From: Bacteroidales bacterium
GTDB taxonomy: Bacteria; Bacteroidota; Bacteroidia; Bacteroidales; Lentimicrobiaceae
NCBI GenBank assembly: GCA_022837485.1
Contig: JALHHH010000100.1
Coordinates: forward strand, 1-5,817
Direction: 5' to 3'
Length of the DNA stretch: 5,817 bases
The notes beneath the pieces are model-generated. The model saw only the letters and a program-made list of their open reading frames with translations. It ran no database searches and had not been told where the DNA came from. Both the position numbers and the translations under genes were made by a program. Shown here one piece after another: positions 1 to 5,816 of the stretch (positions are counted from its first letter, which is position 1; the number at the start of each line of letters is the position of its first letter).

Positions 1-1
1 G

Positions 2-625
2 AAATCGCCTTCCGGGGAAAGCTCTGCGCAGGCCGGACTTACTGTGACCAATGCAACGACTGACAATGCCGGCACATACGCCCTGATTGTTACCGACGCT
101 TTAGGCTGTAGCGATTCCACCCTGCTCACCCTGCAGGTTACTCCGAATCCCGCTGACTGGTTTTTGCAGGATACCATTTTGTTTGAAAACCAGTACCTGC
201 TTGCCGGCCCTGCAGGCTATGCCTTCTACCTCTGGAGTACCGGCGATACCATGCCCGAAATCATCGTAAACACCGAAGGGCTCTACACCCTGCAGCTTAC
301 CACCCACAACCTGTGCGCGGGTGCCGATTCCACCTACCTCAAAATGCTGGAAGCAGTATCGCCTTTTCATGTCCCCACCGCCTTCACCCCCAACAACGAC
401 GGCCTGAATGATACATTCCGACCGGTAGTTGATTATGAAAGGGTACATCAGTTCAGCATGGTGATCTACAACCGCTGGGGGCAACGGATCTTCGAAACCA
501 CCAACCCGGAAGAGGGTTGGGATGGGCAGGATGCCCCGGCAGGAGTTTATAGCTGGGTGATCAGTTATTCGGATATGGTGGGGAAGGTTGTGAAGATGCG
601 GGGGAGTGTGACGCTGGTTAAGTAG
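2..625 (+). CDS. T9SS type B sorting domain protein, 3' end only (5' truncated by window)
   Basis: The frame is open from position 2 to a TAG stop at 623-625, giving 207 visible residues; the true start lies outside the window. A GTG at position 44 falls inside a domain and is not a credible start. Visible residues 1 to about 50 look like the end of an Ig-like domain (N-A-G-T-Y-A-L-I-V-T-D, then G-C-S-D-S-T-L-L). A linker domain follows with Y-L-W-S-T-G-D-T. The last 90 or so residues are a type B sorting domain, shown by V-P-T-A-F-T-P-N-N-D-G-L-N-D, then I-Y-N-R-W-G-Q-R, then G-W-D-G, then A-G-V-Y-S-W. In Bacteroidota this C-terminal family directs export through T9SS to the cell surface or medium, often with a PorP/SprF-like partner; no partner gene is in the window. 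The C-terminal 173 residues are about 80% identical, by hand count, to the end of the 1157-residue protein at 1646-5119. Ligand and N-terminal domains are unknown. The family call is confident; the biological role is not. Confidence 0.93.
   Translation, partial: KSPSGESSAQAGLTVTNATTDNAGTYALIVTDALGCSDSTLLTLQVTPNPADWFLQDTILFENQYLLAGPAGYAFYLWSTGDTMPEIIVNTEGLYTLQLTTHNLCAGADSTYLKMLEAVSPFHVPTAFTPNNDGLNDTFRPVVDYERVHQFSMVIYNRWGQRIFETTNPEEGWDGQDAPAGVYSWVISYSDMVGKVVKMRGSVTLVK
111..625 (+). repeat. Paralogous C-terminal cassette, copy 1 (partner 4605-5119)
   Basis: This 515-bp block aligns to 4605-5119 at a constant offset of 4494 bp with no insertion or deletion, and both copies end at the stop codon. 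Hand counting gives about 88% nucleotide identity over the first 250 bp or so. At protein level there are 8 differences in the first 84 residues (linker) and 26 in the last 89 (sorting domain). Upstream of the cassette the two genes retain only weak Ig-like similarity. It reads as a shared export module carried by two paralogous surface-protein genes. Confidence 0.9.
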
Positions 626-670
626 CACCTCATCTTGTCGCACATCACTTTGTAACACCTCACCCTGCCC
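626..670. repeat. Three degenerate 15-bp units after the stop codon
   Basis: Three consecutive 15-bp units begin with CACCTCA, CACATCA and CACCTCA at 626, 641 and 656. By eye the first matches the second at 10 of 15 positions and the third at 11 of 15. The third unit overlaps the left end of the inverted-repeat element. It could be chance or an old end-duplication scar; no function is implied. Confidence 0.3.
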
Positions 671-792
671 TCTCCTCAGGGAGAGGGTTCTGGCATCCTA
701 ATGTATCGATCATTTGTGCTAATTAAGAAATTAATGTATAAATTTTGCAGGATCAAGCTCCCTCTCCTTCTGGAGAGGGCGGGGTGTGAGGT
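656..792. mobile_element. MITE/REP-like intergenic inverted-repeat element (non-coding)
   Basis: The left arm (about 657-687) and right arm (760-792) are near-perfect inverted complements: ACCTCAC, a 2-bp length difference, then CC(T/C)GCCCTCTCC and GGAGAGGG. Each arm is itself a hairpin, with an 8-bp stem CCCTCTCC/GGAGAGGG at 668-687 (loop TCAG) and at 760-779 (loop TTCT). The DNA could therefore form two small hairpins or one long stem around an AT-rich core of about 70 bp (688-759). TAA occurs on both flanks (653-655 and 792-794) and could be a 3-bp target duplication, but such a short match is weak evidence. No ORF or transposase lies inside, so movement would need a transposase elsewhere. 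The motif resembles the CCCTCTCC-type palindromes that are common between genes in many bacterial genomes. It may also help terminate the upstream gene, although the hairpins have no clear T-run after them. Confidence 0.7.
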
Positions 793-864
793 AATATTCC
801 CAAAACCAGATATTACCTTTAAGCTAATTCCCGATTTATAATAGCATTACATCAAATTTTTTAT

Positions 865-872
865 TACTTTTG
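865..872 (+). promoter_or_regulatory. Candidate Bacteroidota -7 promoter element
   Basis: TACTTTTG matches the Bacteroidota -7 consensus TAnnTTTG exactly and sits in an AT-rich stretch. It would start transcription near 879, ahead of the ATG at 900 and about 300 bp upstream of the gene at 1177. I see no good TTTG-type -33 element at the expected distance. With six fixed bases, chance matches are expected in a window of this size, so this is only a candidate. Confidence 0.25.
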
Positions 873-906
873 AGTTTCATTTATAAACCTCACCCGTTTA
901 TGAACC

Positions 907-994
907 TGCAATACCTTACCGAATGCATCCATCCCGCAACTGCGGGGCTGCCAAATTGCAGTATTATGACTCTTTCCGGGGGGGGGGTATTGCA
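907..994. repeat. 9-bp perfect inverted repeat spanning 88 bp
   Basis: TGCAATACC at 907-915 is the exact reverse complement of GGTATTGCA at 986-994, and the right arm borders the ten-G run. The 70-bp spacing makes a functional hairpin uncertain. It could be an element remnant or coincidence. Confidence 0.3.
978..987. repeat. Homopolymeric tract of ten G residues
   Basis: Ten consecutive G residues follow TTTCC and precede TATTGC. It is the only G run of this length in the window. Tracts like this can change length by slipped-strand mispairing, and they are also prone to sequencing error. No credible reading frame crosses it, so any effect would more likely be on transcription or on an unannotated product. 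Confidence 0.85.
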
Positions 995-1152
995 AACCAG
1001 CCAATTGCTGCCAAAGCCTGTTAAAACACTGTTACCGCTATACAGGCAATGCCCTGCAGTTCTCGGGCTATTTGAAAAGATTCCCTCCTTAGTACAGAGT
1101 TAATATTCCCCGGACTTATAGCCTTATGGCTAAAAAACCTTTTAATTCAATT

Positions 1153-1160
1153 TATATTTA
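1153..1160 (+). promoter_or_regulatory. Weak candidate -7 element upstream of the small secreted protein
   Basis: TATATTTA differs from the Bacteroidota consensus TAnnTTTG at one position and lies 17 bp before the chosen ATG at 1177, a plausible distance for a short leader. No -33 TTTG box is evident at the usual spacing. If this element is used, an upstream start at 1126 would be excluded. Confidence 0.25.
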
Positions 1161-1176
1161 CTCAAAACTATTTGTT

Positions 1177-1593
1177 ATGAAACCAATAACCAAATTATTG
1201 TTAATACTGACTTTTTTGATTGCTACAAGCATAACGGTAAAAGCGCAAGATCCCACCTTCACAGTTGACTGGAATTCCTATTGTGAAGTTCAGAGCCATG
1301 ATTCATATTACAAAGTAACCTGGGCTTTGATTTATATTCCAACATCAACTCCGATAGTTCAAGGTTTTAGTGAAAACCTTGGCTTGAATTTATCATCCTG
1401 GTCAAAGTCTATAACTAATTGGGACTGCAACATTGACGATTTTCCACTGAAATACAGATTGGTTGTAAAAGTAGAAAGATATCAGGACGATGATGAAACT
1501 ATAACCTGCTCAGGTGAAGCACGATCTTCAGCATTAAGATGCAGTGATTTATACGATGGTGTTACCCTCACGGTAAACATGACCTATCCGTAA
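1177..1593 (+). CDS. Small secreted protein of unknown function
   Basis: The product is 138 residues from the ATG at 1177. I chose this start because it opens directly into a signal peptide: M-K-P-I-T-K, a hydrophobic core of L, I, F and T residues, then V-K-A-Q near residues 21-24. The frame also has an ATG at 1126, but that would put 17 polar and aromatic residues ahead of the signal. The mature part is about 115 residues and looks beta-rich, with alternating hydrophobic residues and patterns such as K-V-T-W-A-L-I-Y-I and Y-R-L-V-V-K-V. It has four cysteines, which could form two disulfides outside the cytoplasm. There is no T9SS sorting domain, no lipobox and no membrane segment after the signal, so a periplasmic location or Sec-only export is likely. 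I do not recognise the family. Low GC (38% in one hand-counted 60-base line) matches the start of the next gene. A strong terminator follows 8 bp after the stop, suggesting a single-gene transcript. Confidence 0.8.
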   Translation: MKPITKLLLILTFLIATSITVKAQDPTFTVDWNSYCEVQSHDSYYKVTWALIYIPTSTPIVQGFSENLGLNLSSWSKSITNWDCNIDDFPLKYRLVVKVERYQDDDETITCSGEARSSALRCSDLYDGVTLTVNMTYP

Positions 1594-1600
1594 TTTCTTG

Positions 1601-1640
1601 AAACAGGCCAGGAGTTCCCATAGGCTCCTGGCCTGTTTTT
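1601..1640 (+). terminator. Strong intrinsic terminator
   Basis: AAACAGGCCAGGAG (1601-1614) pairs perfectly with CTCCTGGCCTGTTT (1625-1638), a 14-bp stem with a 10-nt loop, and the stem runs into a T tract ending at 1640. It begins 8 bp after the stop of the small secreted protein. It ends only 5 bp before the next start codon, leaving no room for a promoter in between. Confidence 0.92.
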
Positions 1641-1643
1641 AAA

Positions 1644-1655
1644 TCATGATCATGA
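1644..1655. promoter_or_regulatory. 12-bp perfect palindrome over the start codon
   Basis: TCATGATCATGA is its own reverse complement and covers both candidate ATG codons (1646 and 1652). It could be a protein-binding site or a small structure affecting initiation. It may equally be a by-product of two nearby ATG codons flanking the self-complementary GATC. Confidence 0.35.
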
Positions 1656-4600
1656 AAAATAATTTATTCTTTACAATACTTTTCTGTTTTTTCGTTTCCG
1701 ATGTTTATGCCCAAAAGGAATCGAATAATTGGTACTTTGGTGAATATTCCGGAATAGCATTTTCTTCTGGAGTGCCTATGGCATTATACAATAGTGCCAT
1801 GTATTCATGGAATGGCTGTTCAACTATCAGTGACACAACAGGCAACCTACTATTCTATACAAATGGCGAAGTAGTTTATAACAGGAACCATCAGCAAATG
1901 CCCAATGGGTCGGGGTTGCTTGGGGGAAACGGAACCCAAAACTGCATTATAGTGCCATATCCAGGCAATCAGAAAAAGTACTATATTTTTACTGTTGGTA
2001 TAGAGGAAAGCATCCCGCCTTACCCTTGTGTAGGACTTTACTATTCTATTGTTAATATGGCTCTTGATGGAGGCCGGGGAGACATTGAACCATTTTTTAA
2101 AAACATGGCATTGTCCAGTTCTGACAAAGCTACTTACAAAATTACAGCAGTAAGACATAAAAACAATACAGATGTTTGGGTTATTGTTCGCAATTTGAGT
2201 GCTCCTGATAATGAATATCATAGCTACCTCATCACTCCTGCTGGTATTAACACAATTCCAGTCAGATCACCCTGTTTAACTTATGTCAACGCTACCAGTT
2301 CCGGAGGTGGCAGAGGGCAGATGAAAGTTTCTCCCGATGGGAAATTAATTTTTGCATCTATCTATGGCCTTCCAGGCAATGAAATCGGATCATTTAATGC
2401 AAGTACTGGTGAAATAAATATCTGGTTTACATTTTACCCCAATATAATAAATTCCGAAATATGTGGTGTTGAATTTTCGCAAGACACAAGATTCTTATAC
2501 CTCTCTACTTATTATACTTCCATTTACAGCAGGTTAATTCAATACGAGGTTTCTCTTCTTCCGGATGAAAGTTCATTTCTTTCATCAATGAAGATAATTG
2601 CTGAACCGGCAGGTGTTGCCAGGGACTTACAGATGGGCCCGGATGGAAAAATATATGTTGCCAGATACAACAAAGAATATCTGGGTGTAATAAATAACCC
2701 AGGCGAAGAAGGGATTGCATGTGGATATGACACTTTAGGTGTTTATCTTGGTGGACGGAAAAGCAGAAACGGATTACCCCAGTTTATTCAATCTTATTTT
2801 TTACGCTTCAGTTTTGAAGGAAATTGTGCCGGTGAGCCTATTCGGTTTACCCCAAACTTTAACCCACTGCCCGACAGCATTCACTGGGATTTTGGTGACC
2901 CTGGCAGCGGAGGAAACAATGTTTCCGTTGAGCTTAATCCACAGCACATATACAGCACAGGCGGCACTTACACAGTTACTGTATTTGTAAGATTCCCCGA
3001 TGGCCGCACAGAAACTGCTTCACGCGATGTCATCGTAAGCGACCTGCCACAACCCTACCCGGGAAATGATACAACAGTATGCAAAGGAAGCCAGATTCAA
3101 TTACAAGCAACTACCGGTTTCGAAAGCTACCTCTGGAGCACAGGCCCAACAGCTCAAAGCATCACTGTGGCCGATACCGGCTACTATTGGGTAGAAGCAC
3201 TGAACACCGAAGGCTGCACCGGCCGCGATACCGTGCAGGTCAGTTGGTTTCCTGTACCCACCCTCAACGAAACCAACCTTATCCTCTCCCCCACCACCTG
3301 CGGTGGTAGCACCGGCGCCATTCGCGGGCTAACAGTCAGCGGAACTGAACCCATTGTCCTTGAATGGAAGAACAATGCCGGAACGGTTTTATCAAACGAA
3401 GAAGATATTTTTAACCTGCCCGTTGGCAATTACTACCTGTGGGCTACCGATGGTAATGGGTGCAACAACCTTATTTCGCAATACACCATCAGCGATGCCG
3501 GCGATGTGCTGATTGCATCTGTTTCTCATTCAGATTCTTATTGCGGTCAGAATAATGGAAGCATAACTATTACCGCCGTCAGCGGCTTGAGTGATTTGCT
3601 GGAGTACTCCATTGACAATGGAAATACATGGCAGAACAACGAAGGTTTGTTTGAAGATTTAGCCCCCGGGCCGCATAATGTTTGGGTAAAAGTTCCCGAT
3701 GGGTCGGGTTGCCAGGCTGTGTATGCCAGCAATCCGGTTATGATTGATGATTTCTCCGGGCCGCAGGTAACTGCCTCCTCTGATCCCGCCACCGGCAGCA
3801 ACCCCAATGGAAGTATAACCCTCACCGCAGCCGGATTTGGCAACCTTTCCTACTTCCTGAACGGCGGCGCACCGCAAACTTCAAACGAATTCACAGGACT
3901 AATTGCCGGAACCTACATCTGGCGTGTTGAAGATGAAAACGGCTGCTTTACCGAAGGCAGTATTGAAGTAGGCCAGGAAGCCGGATTCATCATTTCAGCC
4001 ATTGCAGGCAATTCAGCTGTGTGCCTTGGCAATGCGCCTGTTGCCCCTTTGCTCATTGAAAACTTTACCGGTGTTCAGGCTTTTACTGCCACGCTGGAAT
4101 ACGATGCCACGCTGGTAAACTGCGAAGGTTTCCGGCCCGGCAGTGTGCATACACAGCTTGCAGCCGACCTCATTGCCGAAGTCTATCCGGCCTCACAGCG
4201 CATTGTTGTCACCTGGTCGGGCAGCGCACTTACACTTAATGATACTGTAACTGTGCTCGATTTGGTATTCAGTGCCACGCAGGCGGGCAACAGCTTCCTT
4301 ACCTGGGATCAGGCTCCGGCAGCCACATGGTTTAACGGCGAATACGGCAACATTGAACCGGAGTTTCAGATCGGGCAGATACAGGTAAACAATCCACCTG
4401 TGCTGGCGCAGCAGTTTCCGGTAAACGTATGTGAAGGTGAGCTGGCCTGGCTCACTGCTCCTGGCTCAGGAAATGAACCTTTAACTTATCAATGGACTTT
4501 ACCGGATGGAAGCACCAGTCAAAATTCTTCATTGATGTTTTTCGATGCTTCAACAGCCCATTCAGGGCAATACCGGGTAAAGGTTGCAGATCCCCTTGGC

Positions 4601-5119
4601 TGCAGCGATTCCACACTGCTCACTCTGCAGGTTACACCAAATCCCCGCGACTGGTTTTTGCAGGATACCATTTTGTTTGAAAACCAATACCTGCTTGCCG
4701 GCCCTGCGGGTTATGCCACCTACCTCTGGAGTACCGGCGACACCATGCCTGAAATCACCGTAAACACAGAAGGGCTATACACCCTGCAGCTCACCACCTA
4801 CAATCAGTGCGTGGGCACCGATTCGACTTACTTCAAAATGCTCGAAGCCGAATCGCCCTTTCTCGTCCCCAACGCCTTCACCCCCAACGGCGACGGCCTC
4901 AACGACACTTTCCACCCCGCTACCGACTACGATCGTTTTAGCCGTTTCAGCATGATTATCTACAACTCATGGGGCCAGCGGCAGTTTGAAACCACCAACC
5001 CGGCCGAGGGCTGGGACGGCAAAGATGCTGCCGCCGGGGTGTATGTGTGGGTAATTACATACGTGGATTATCTGGGGAAGGTGAATACGCTTAGAGGAAG
5101 CGTTACTTTGATAAAGTAA
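1646..5119 (+). CDS. Multidomain T9SS-exported surface protein (propeller, PKD, SprB-like, cohesin-like, type B sorting domain)
   Basis: This complete 1157-residue protein starts at the ATG at 1646 or, two codons on, at 1652; both lead into a signal peptide ending at Y-A-Q (21-23). Residues 24-387 form a propeller-like region: W-Y-F-G at 29-32, G-C-S-T-I-S-D-T-T-G-N-L-L-F-Y near 57-71, S-P-D-G-K at 229, G-P-D-G-K-I-Y at 331 and a closing G-L-P-Q-F-I-Q-S-Y-F. A PKD domain follows (about 388-465; W-D-F-G-D-P, then Y-S-T-G-G-T-Y-T-V-T-V). Next come an Ig-like domain with Y-L-W-S-T-G (467-537) and three SprB-like repeats, each with G-x-I/G-S-I and G-N-Y/G-P-H/G-T-Y turns (538-618, 620-705, 707-777). 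A cohesin-like domain (about 781-914), a second Ig-like domain (917-997) and a linker (about 998-1069) precede the type B sorting domain (1070-1157; A-F-T-P-N-G-D-G-L-N-D at 1077-1087, W-G-Q-R, G-W-D-G, A-G-V-Y-V-W). The architecture fits a secreted adhesin or matrix-binding protein; the ligand is unknown. Its C-terminus is paralogous to the gene at 2-625. GC rises sharply from the N-terminal to the C-terminal half. Confidence 0.93.
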   Translation: MIMKNNLFFTILFCFFVSDVYAQKESNNWYFGEYSGIAFSSGVPMALYNSAMYSWNGCSTISDTTGNLLFYTNGEVVYNRNHQQMPNGSGLLGGNGTQNCIIVPYPGNQKKYYIFTVGIEESIPPYPCVGLYYSIVNMALDGGRGDIEPFFKNMALSSSDKATYKITAVRHKNNTDVWVIVRNLSAPDNEYHSYLITPAGINTIPVRSPCLTYVNATSSGGGRGQMKVSPDGKLIFASIYGLPGNEIGSFNASTGEINIWFTFYPNIINSEICGVEFSQDTRFLYLSTYYTSIYSRLIQYEVSLLPDESSFLSSMKIIAEPAGVARDLQMGPDGKIYVARYNKEYLGVINNPGEEGIACGYDTLGVYLGGRKSRNGLPQFIQSYFLRFSFEGNCAGEPIRFTPNFNPLPDSIHWDFGDPGSGGNNVSVELNPQHIYSTGGTYTVTVFVRFPDGRTETASRDVIVSDLPQPYPGNDTTVCKGSQIQLQATTGFESYLWSTGPTAQSITVADTGYYWVEALNTEGCTGRDTVQVSWFPVPTLNETNLILSPTTCGGSTGAIRGLTVSGTEPIVLEWKNNAGTVLSNEEDIFNLPVGNYYLWATDGNGCNNLISQYTISDAGDVLIASVSHSDSYCGQNNGSITITAVSGLSDLLEYSIDNGNTWQNNEGLFEDLAPGPHNVWVKVPDGSGCQAVYASNPVMIDDFSGPQVTASSDPATGSNPNGSITLTAAGFGNLSYFLNGGAPQTSNEFTGLIAGTYIWRVEDENGCFTEGSIEVGQEAGFIISAIAGNSAVCLGNAPVAPLLIENFTGVQAFTATLEYDATLVNCEGFRPGSVHTQLAADLIAEVYPASQRIVVTWSGSALTLNDTVTVLDLVFSATQAGNSFLTWDQAPAATWFNGEYGNIEPEFQIGQIQVNNPPVLAQQFPVNVCEGELAWLTAPGSGNEPLTYQWTLPDGSTSQNSSLMFFDASTAHSGQYRVKVADPLGCSDSTLLTLQVTPNPRDWFLQDTILFENQYLLAGPAGYATYLWSTGDTMPEITVNTEGLYTLQLTTYNQCVGTDSTYFKMLEAESPFLVPNAFTPNGDGLNDTFHPATDYDRFSRFSMIIYNSWGQRQFETTNPAEGWDGKDAAAGVYVWVITYVDYLGKVNTLRGSVTLIK
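4605..5119 (+). repeat. Paralogous C-terminal cassette, copy 2 (partner 111-625)
   Basis: This is the second copy of the 515-bp block. It encodes the end of an Ig-like domain, the linker with Y-L-W-S-T-G-D-T and the type B sorting domain. The longest identical stretches are in the linker around 4652-4690. The same Y-L-W-S-T-G motif also occurs once earlier in this protein, near residue 495, so the linker fold seems to be reused within the protein as well as between paralogs. Confidence 0.9.
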
Positions 5120-5136
5120 GCCTGTTTTCAAACAAA

Positions 5137-5166
5137 AAACCCTGCCAATCTCAGTCAGCAGGGTTT
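5137..5166. terminator. Bidirectional intrinsic terminator between convergent genes
   Basis: AAACCCTGC (5137-5145) pairs perfectly with GCAGGGTTT (5158-5166), a 9-bp stem with a 12-nt loop. On the plus strand the stem runs into TTTACTTTT. On the minus strand the A run at 5134-5139 becomes a U tract. It sits between two convergent stop codons (5119 and 5187), so it probably ends transcription from both sides. Confidence 0.88.
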
Positions 5167-5186
5167 ACTTTTAGAAAGGGATAACC

Positions 5187-5816
5187 TTATCTTACACCGG
5201 AAACTTTTAGTGTTTCAGTTTTAGTACCATCGCTTACACGTATCAAATATAGTTGATCTTTAGCGGGGAAAATCAGGTTTATGTAATTATCGCCCTTCAT
5301 AACATTGAATGAAGATGTATATACAACTCTTCCCGTTAAATCATATACATTAATCTGGTATTGGGCTTGAACCTCAGGGGTAAGAATAGCATGAATACCG
5401 CTTTCATCTATTCCCCTGAATTTCCAGATTGAACTGTGTTTCATTTCACTCAAGATTTCAGCAGATTTACCAACTGTTGGACAGGTTTGAATTGAGTCGG
5501 CAGGGGCTGGGGCGACGCTATAGAGCACACTTGTTTTAGTACACTGCATAGTATAGCTTGTACATTCATACAAACCCGTTGAAATCCGCGTTAAACCAAC
5601 AACTCCCGTTCTTAAGCAACCGGCCTGGTTTACAAAACCGGCTGTGTGGATAAGGGTATATCCATAGTCCACCGGATCATTATTGTAGATACCAACAATG
5701 GAAAGATTACCATCCTTGTAAATTGAGTTTTCAGGTGCCCAATAACTGGTAACTTCCTGTTGCTTTCCCAGTGGAACTTCCTGCATTGAATAGCTGTTAA
5801 AATAAATATTTCCTGA
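5187..5816 (-). CDS. Secreted protein with type A-like T9SS sorting domain, 3' part only (5' truncated by window)
   Basis: On the minus strand the frame is open from the window edge (first full codon 5816-5814) to a TAA at 5189-5187, giving 209 visible residues. An internal ATG at 5786 is possible, but the frame continues upstream with S-G-N-I-Y-F-N-S-Y-S and there is no signal peptide after the ATG, so the gene very likely starts outside the window. The last 58 residues (5190-5363) resemble the type A sorting domain: Y-Q-I-N-V-Y-D-L-T-G-R-V-V-Y, then G-D-N-Y-I-N-L, then Q-L-Y-L-I-R-V and a short basic tail. The P-N-P motif often found at the start of this domain is not visible; the matching stretch reads I-H-A-I-L-T-P-E-V-Q, so the domain is atypical. 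The part before it has four cysteines and matches no family I recognise. The gene is AT-rich (32% GC in one hand-counted line) and convergent with the 1157-residue gene, sharing its terminator. T9SS export is likely; the role is unknown. Confidence 0.82.
   Translation of the reverse strand, partial: SGNIYFNSYSMQEVPLGKQQEVTSYWAPENSIYKDGNLSIVGIYNNDPVDYGYTLIHTAGFVNQAGCLRTGVVGLTRISTGLYECTSYTMQCTKTSVLYSVAPAPADSIQTCPTVGKSAEILSEMKHSSIWKFRGIDESGIHAILTPEVQAQYQINVYDLTGRVVYTSSFNVMKGDNYINLIFPAKDQLYLIRVSDGTKTETLKVSGVR

Larger units (their letters stand above)
793..1176. other. Intergenic stretch with no convincing gene
   Basis: About 380 bp separate the inverted-repeat element from the next signal-peptide gene. 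An open frame at 870-1103 (TTG start, or ATG at 900 giving 67 residues) has no signal peptide, no domain I recognise, low-complexity composition and a frame that runs through a ten-G homopolymer, so I do not call it as a gene. The stretch also holds the G run, a 9-bp inverted repeat and a possible promoter -7 element, listed separately. It could be the decayed remains of a gene or a long leader for the gene at 1177. Confidence 0.5.

Noticed and set aside
44..46. GTG at 44 as the start of the first gene
   Set aside because: The frame is open upstream to the window edge and position 44 falls in the middle of an Ig-like domain, with no signal peptide following.
101..658. Long minus-strand open frame of 185 residues
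   Set aside because: It lies antisense to the first paralog, whose plus-strand frame has clear family motifs. The minus translation shows no domain and is rich in residues expected from reverse reading of that gene.
656..792. CRISPR-like array or tRNA suggested by paired hairpins
   Set aside because: There are only two hairpins, in inverted rather than direct orientation, with no regular spacers and no cloverleaf or anticodon arm.
870..1103. Open frame of 77 residues (TTG start; 67 from the ATG at 900)
   Set aside because: There is no signal peptide, recognisable domain or good start context, and the frame crosses a ten-G run. Its length is easily reached by chance. The nearby TAnnTTTG match keeps it from being dismissed entirely, so it is mentioned as part of the G-tract finding.
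1126..1176. Upstream ATG at 1126 as the start of the small secreted protein
   Set aside because: It would add 17 residues ahead of an otherwise well-formed signal peptide beginning at 1177.
3184..3877. Several minus-strand frames of 72 to 98 residues inside the large gene
   Set aside because: They are shadows of the 1157-residue frame, overlap each other and show no family features.
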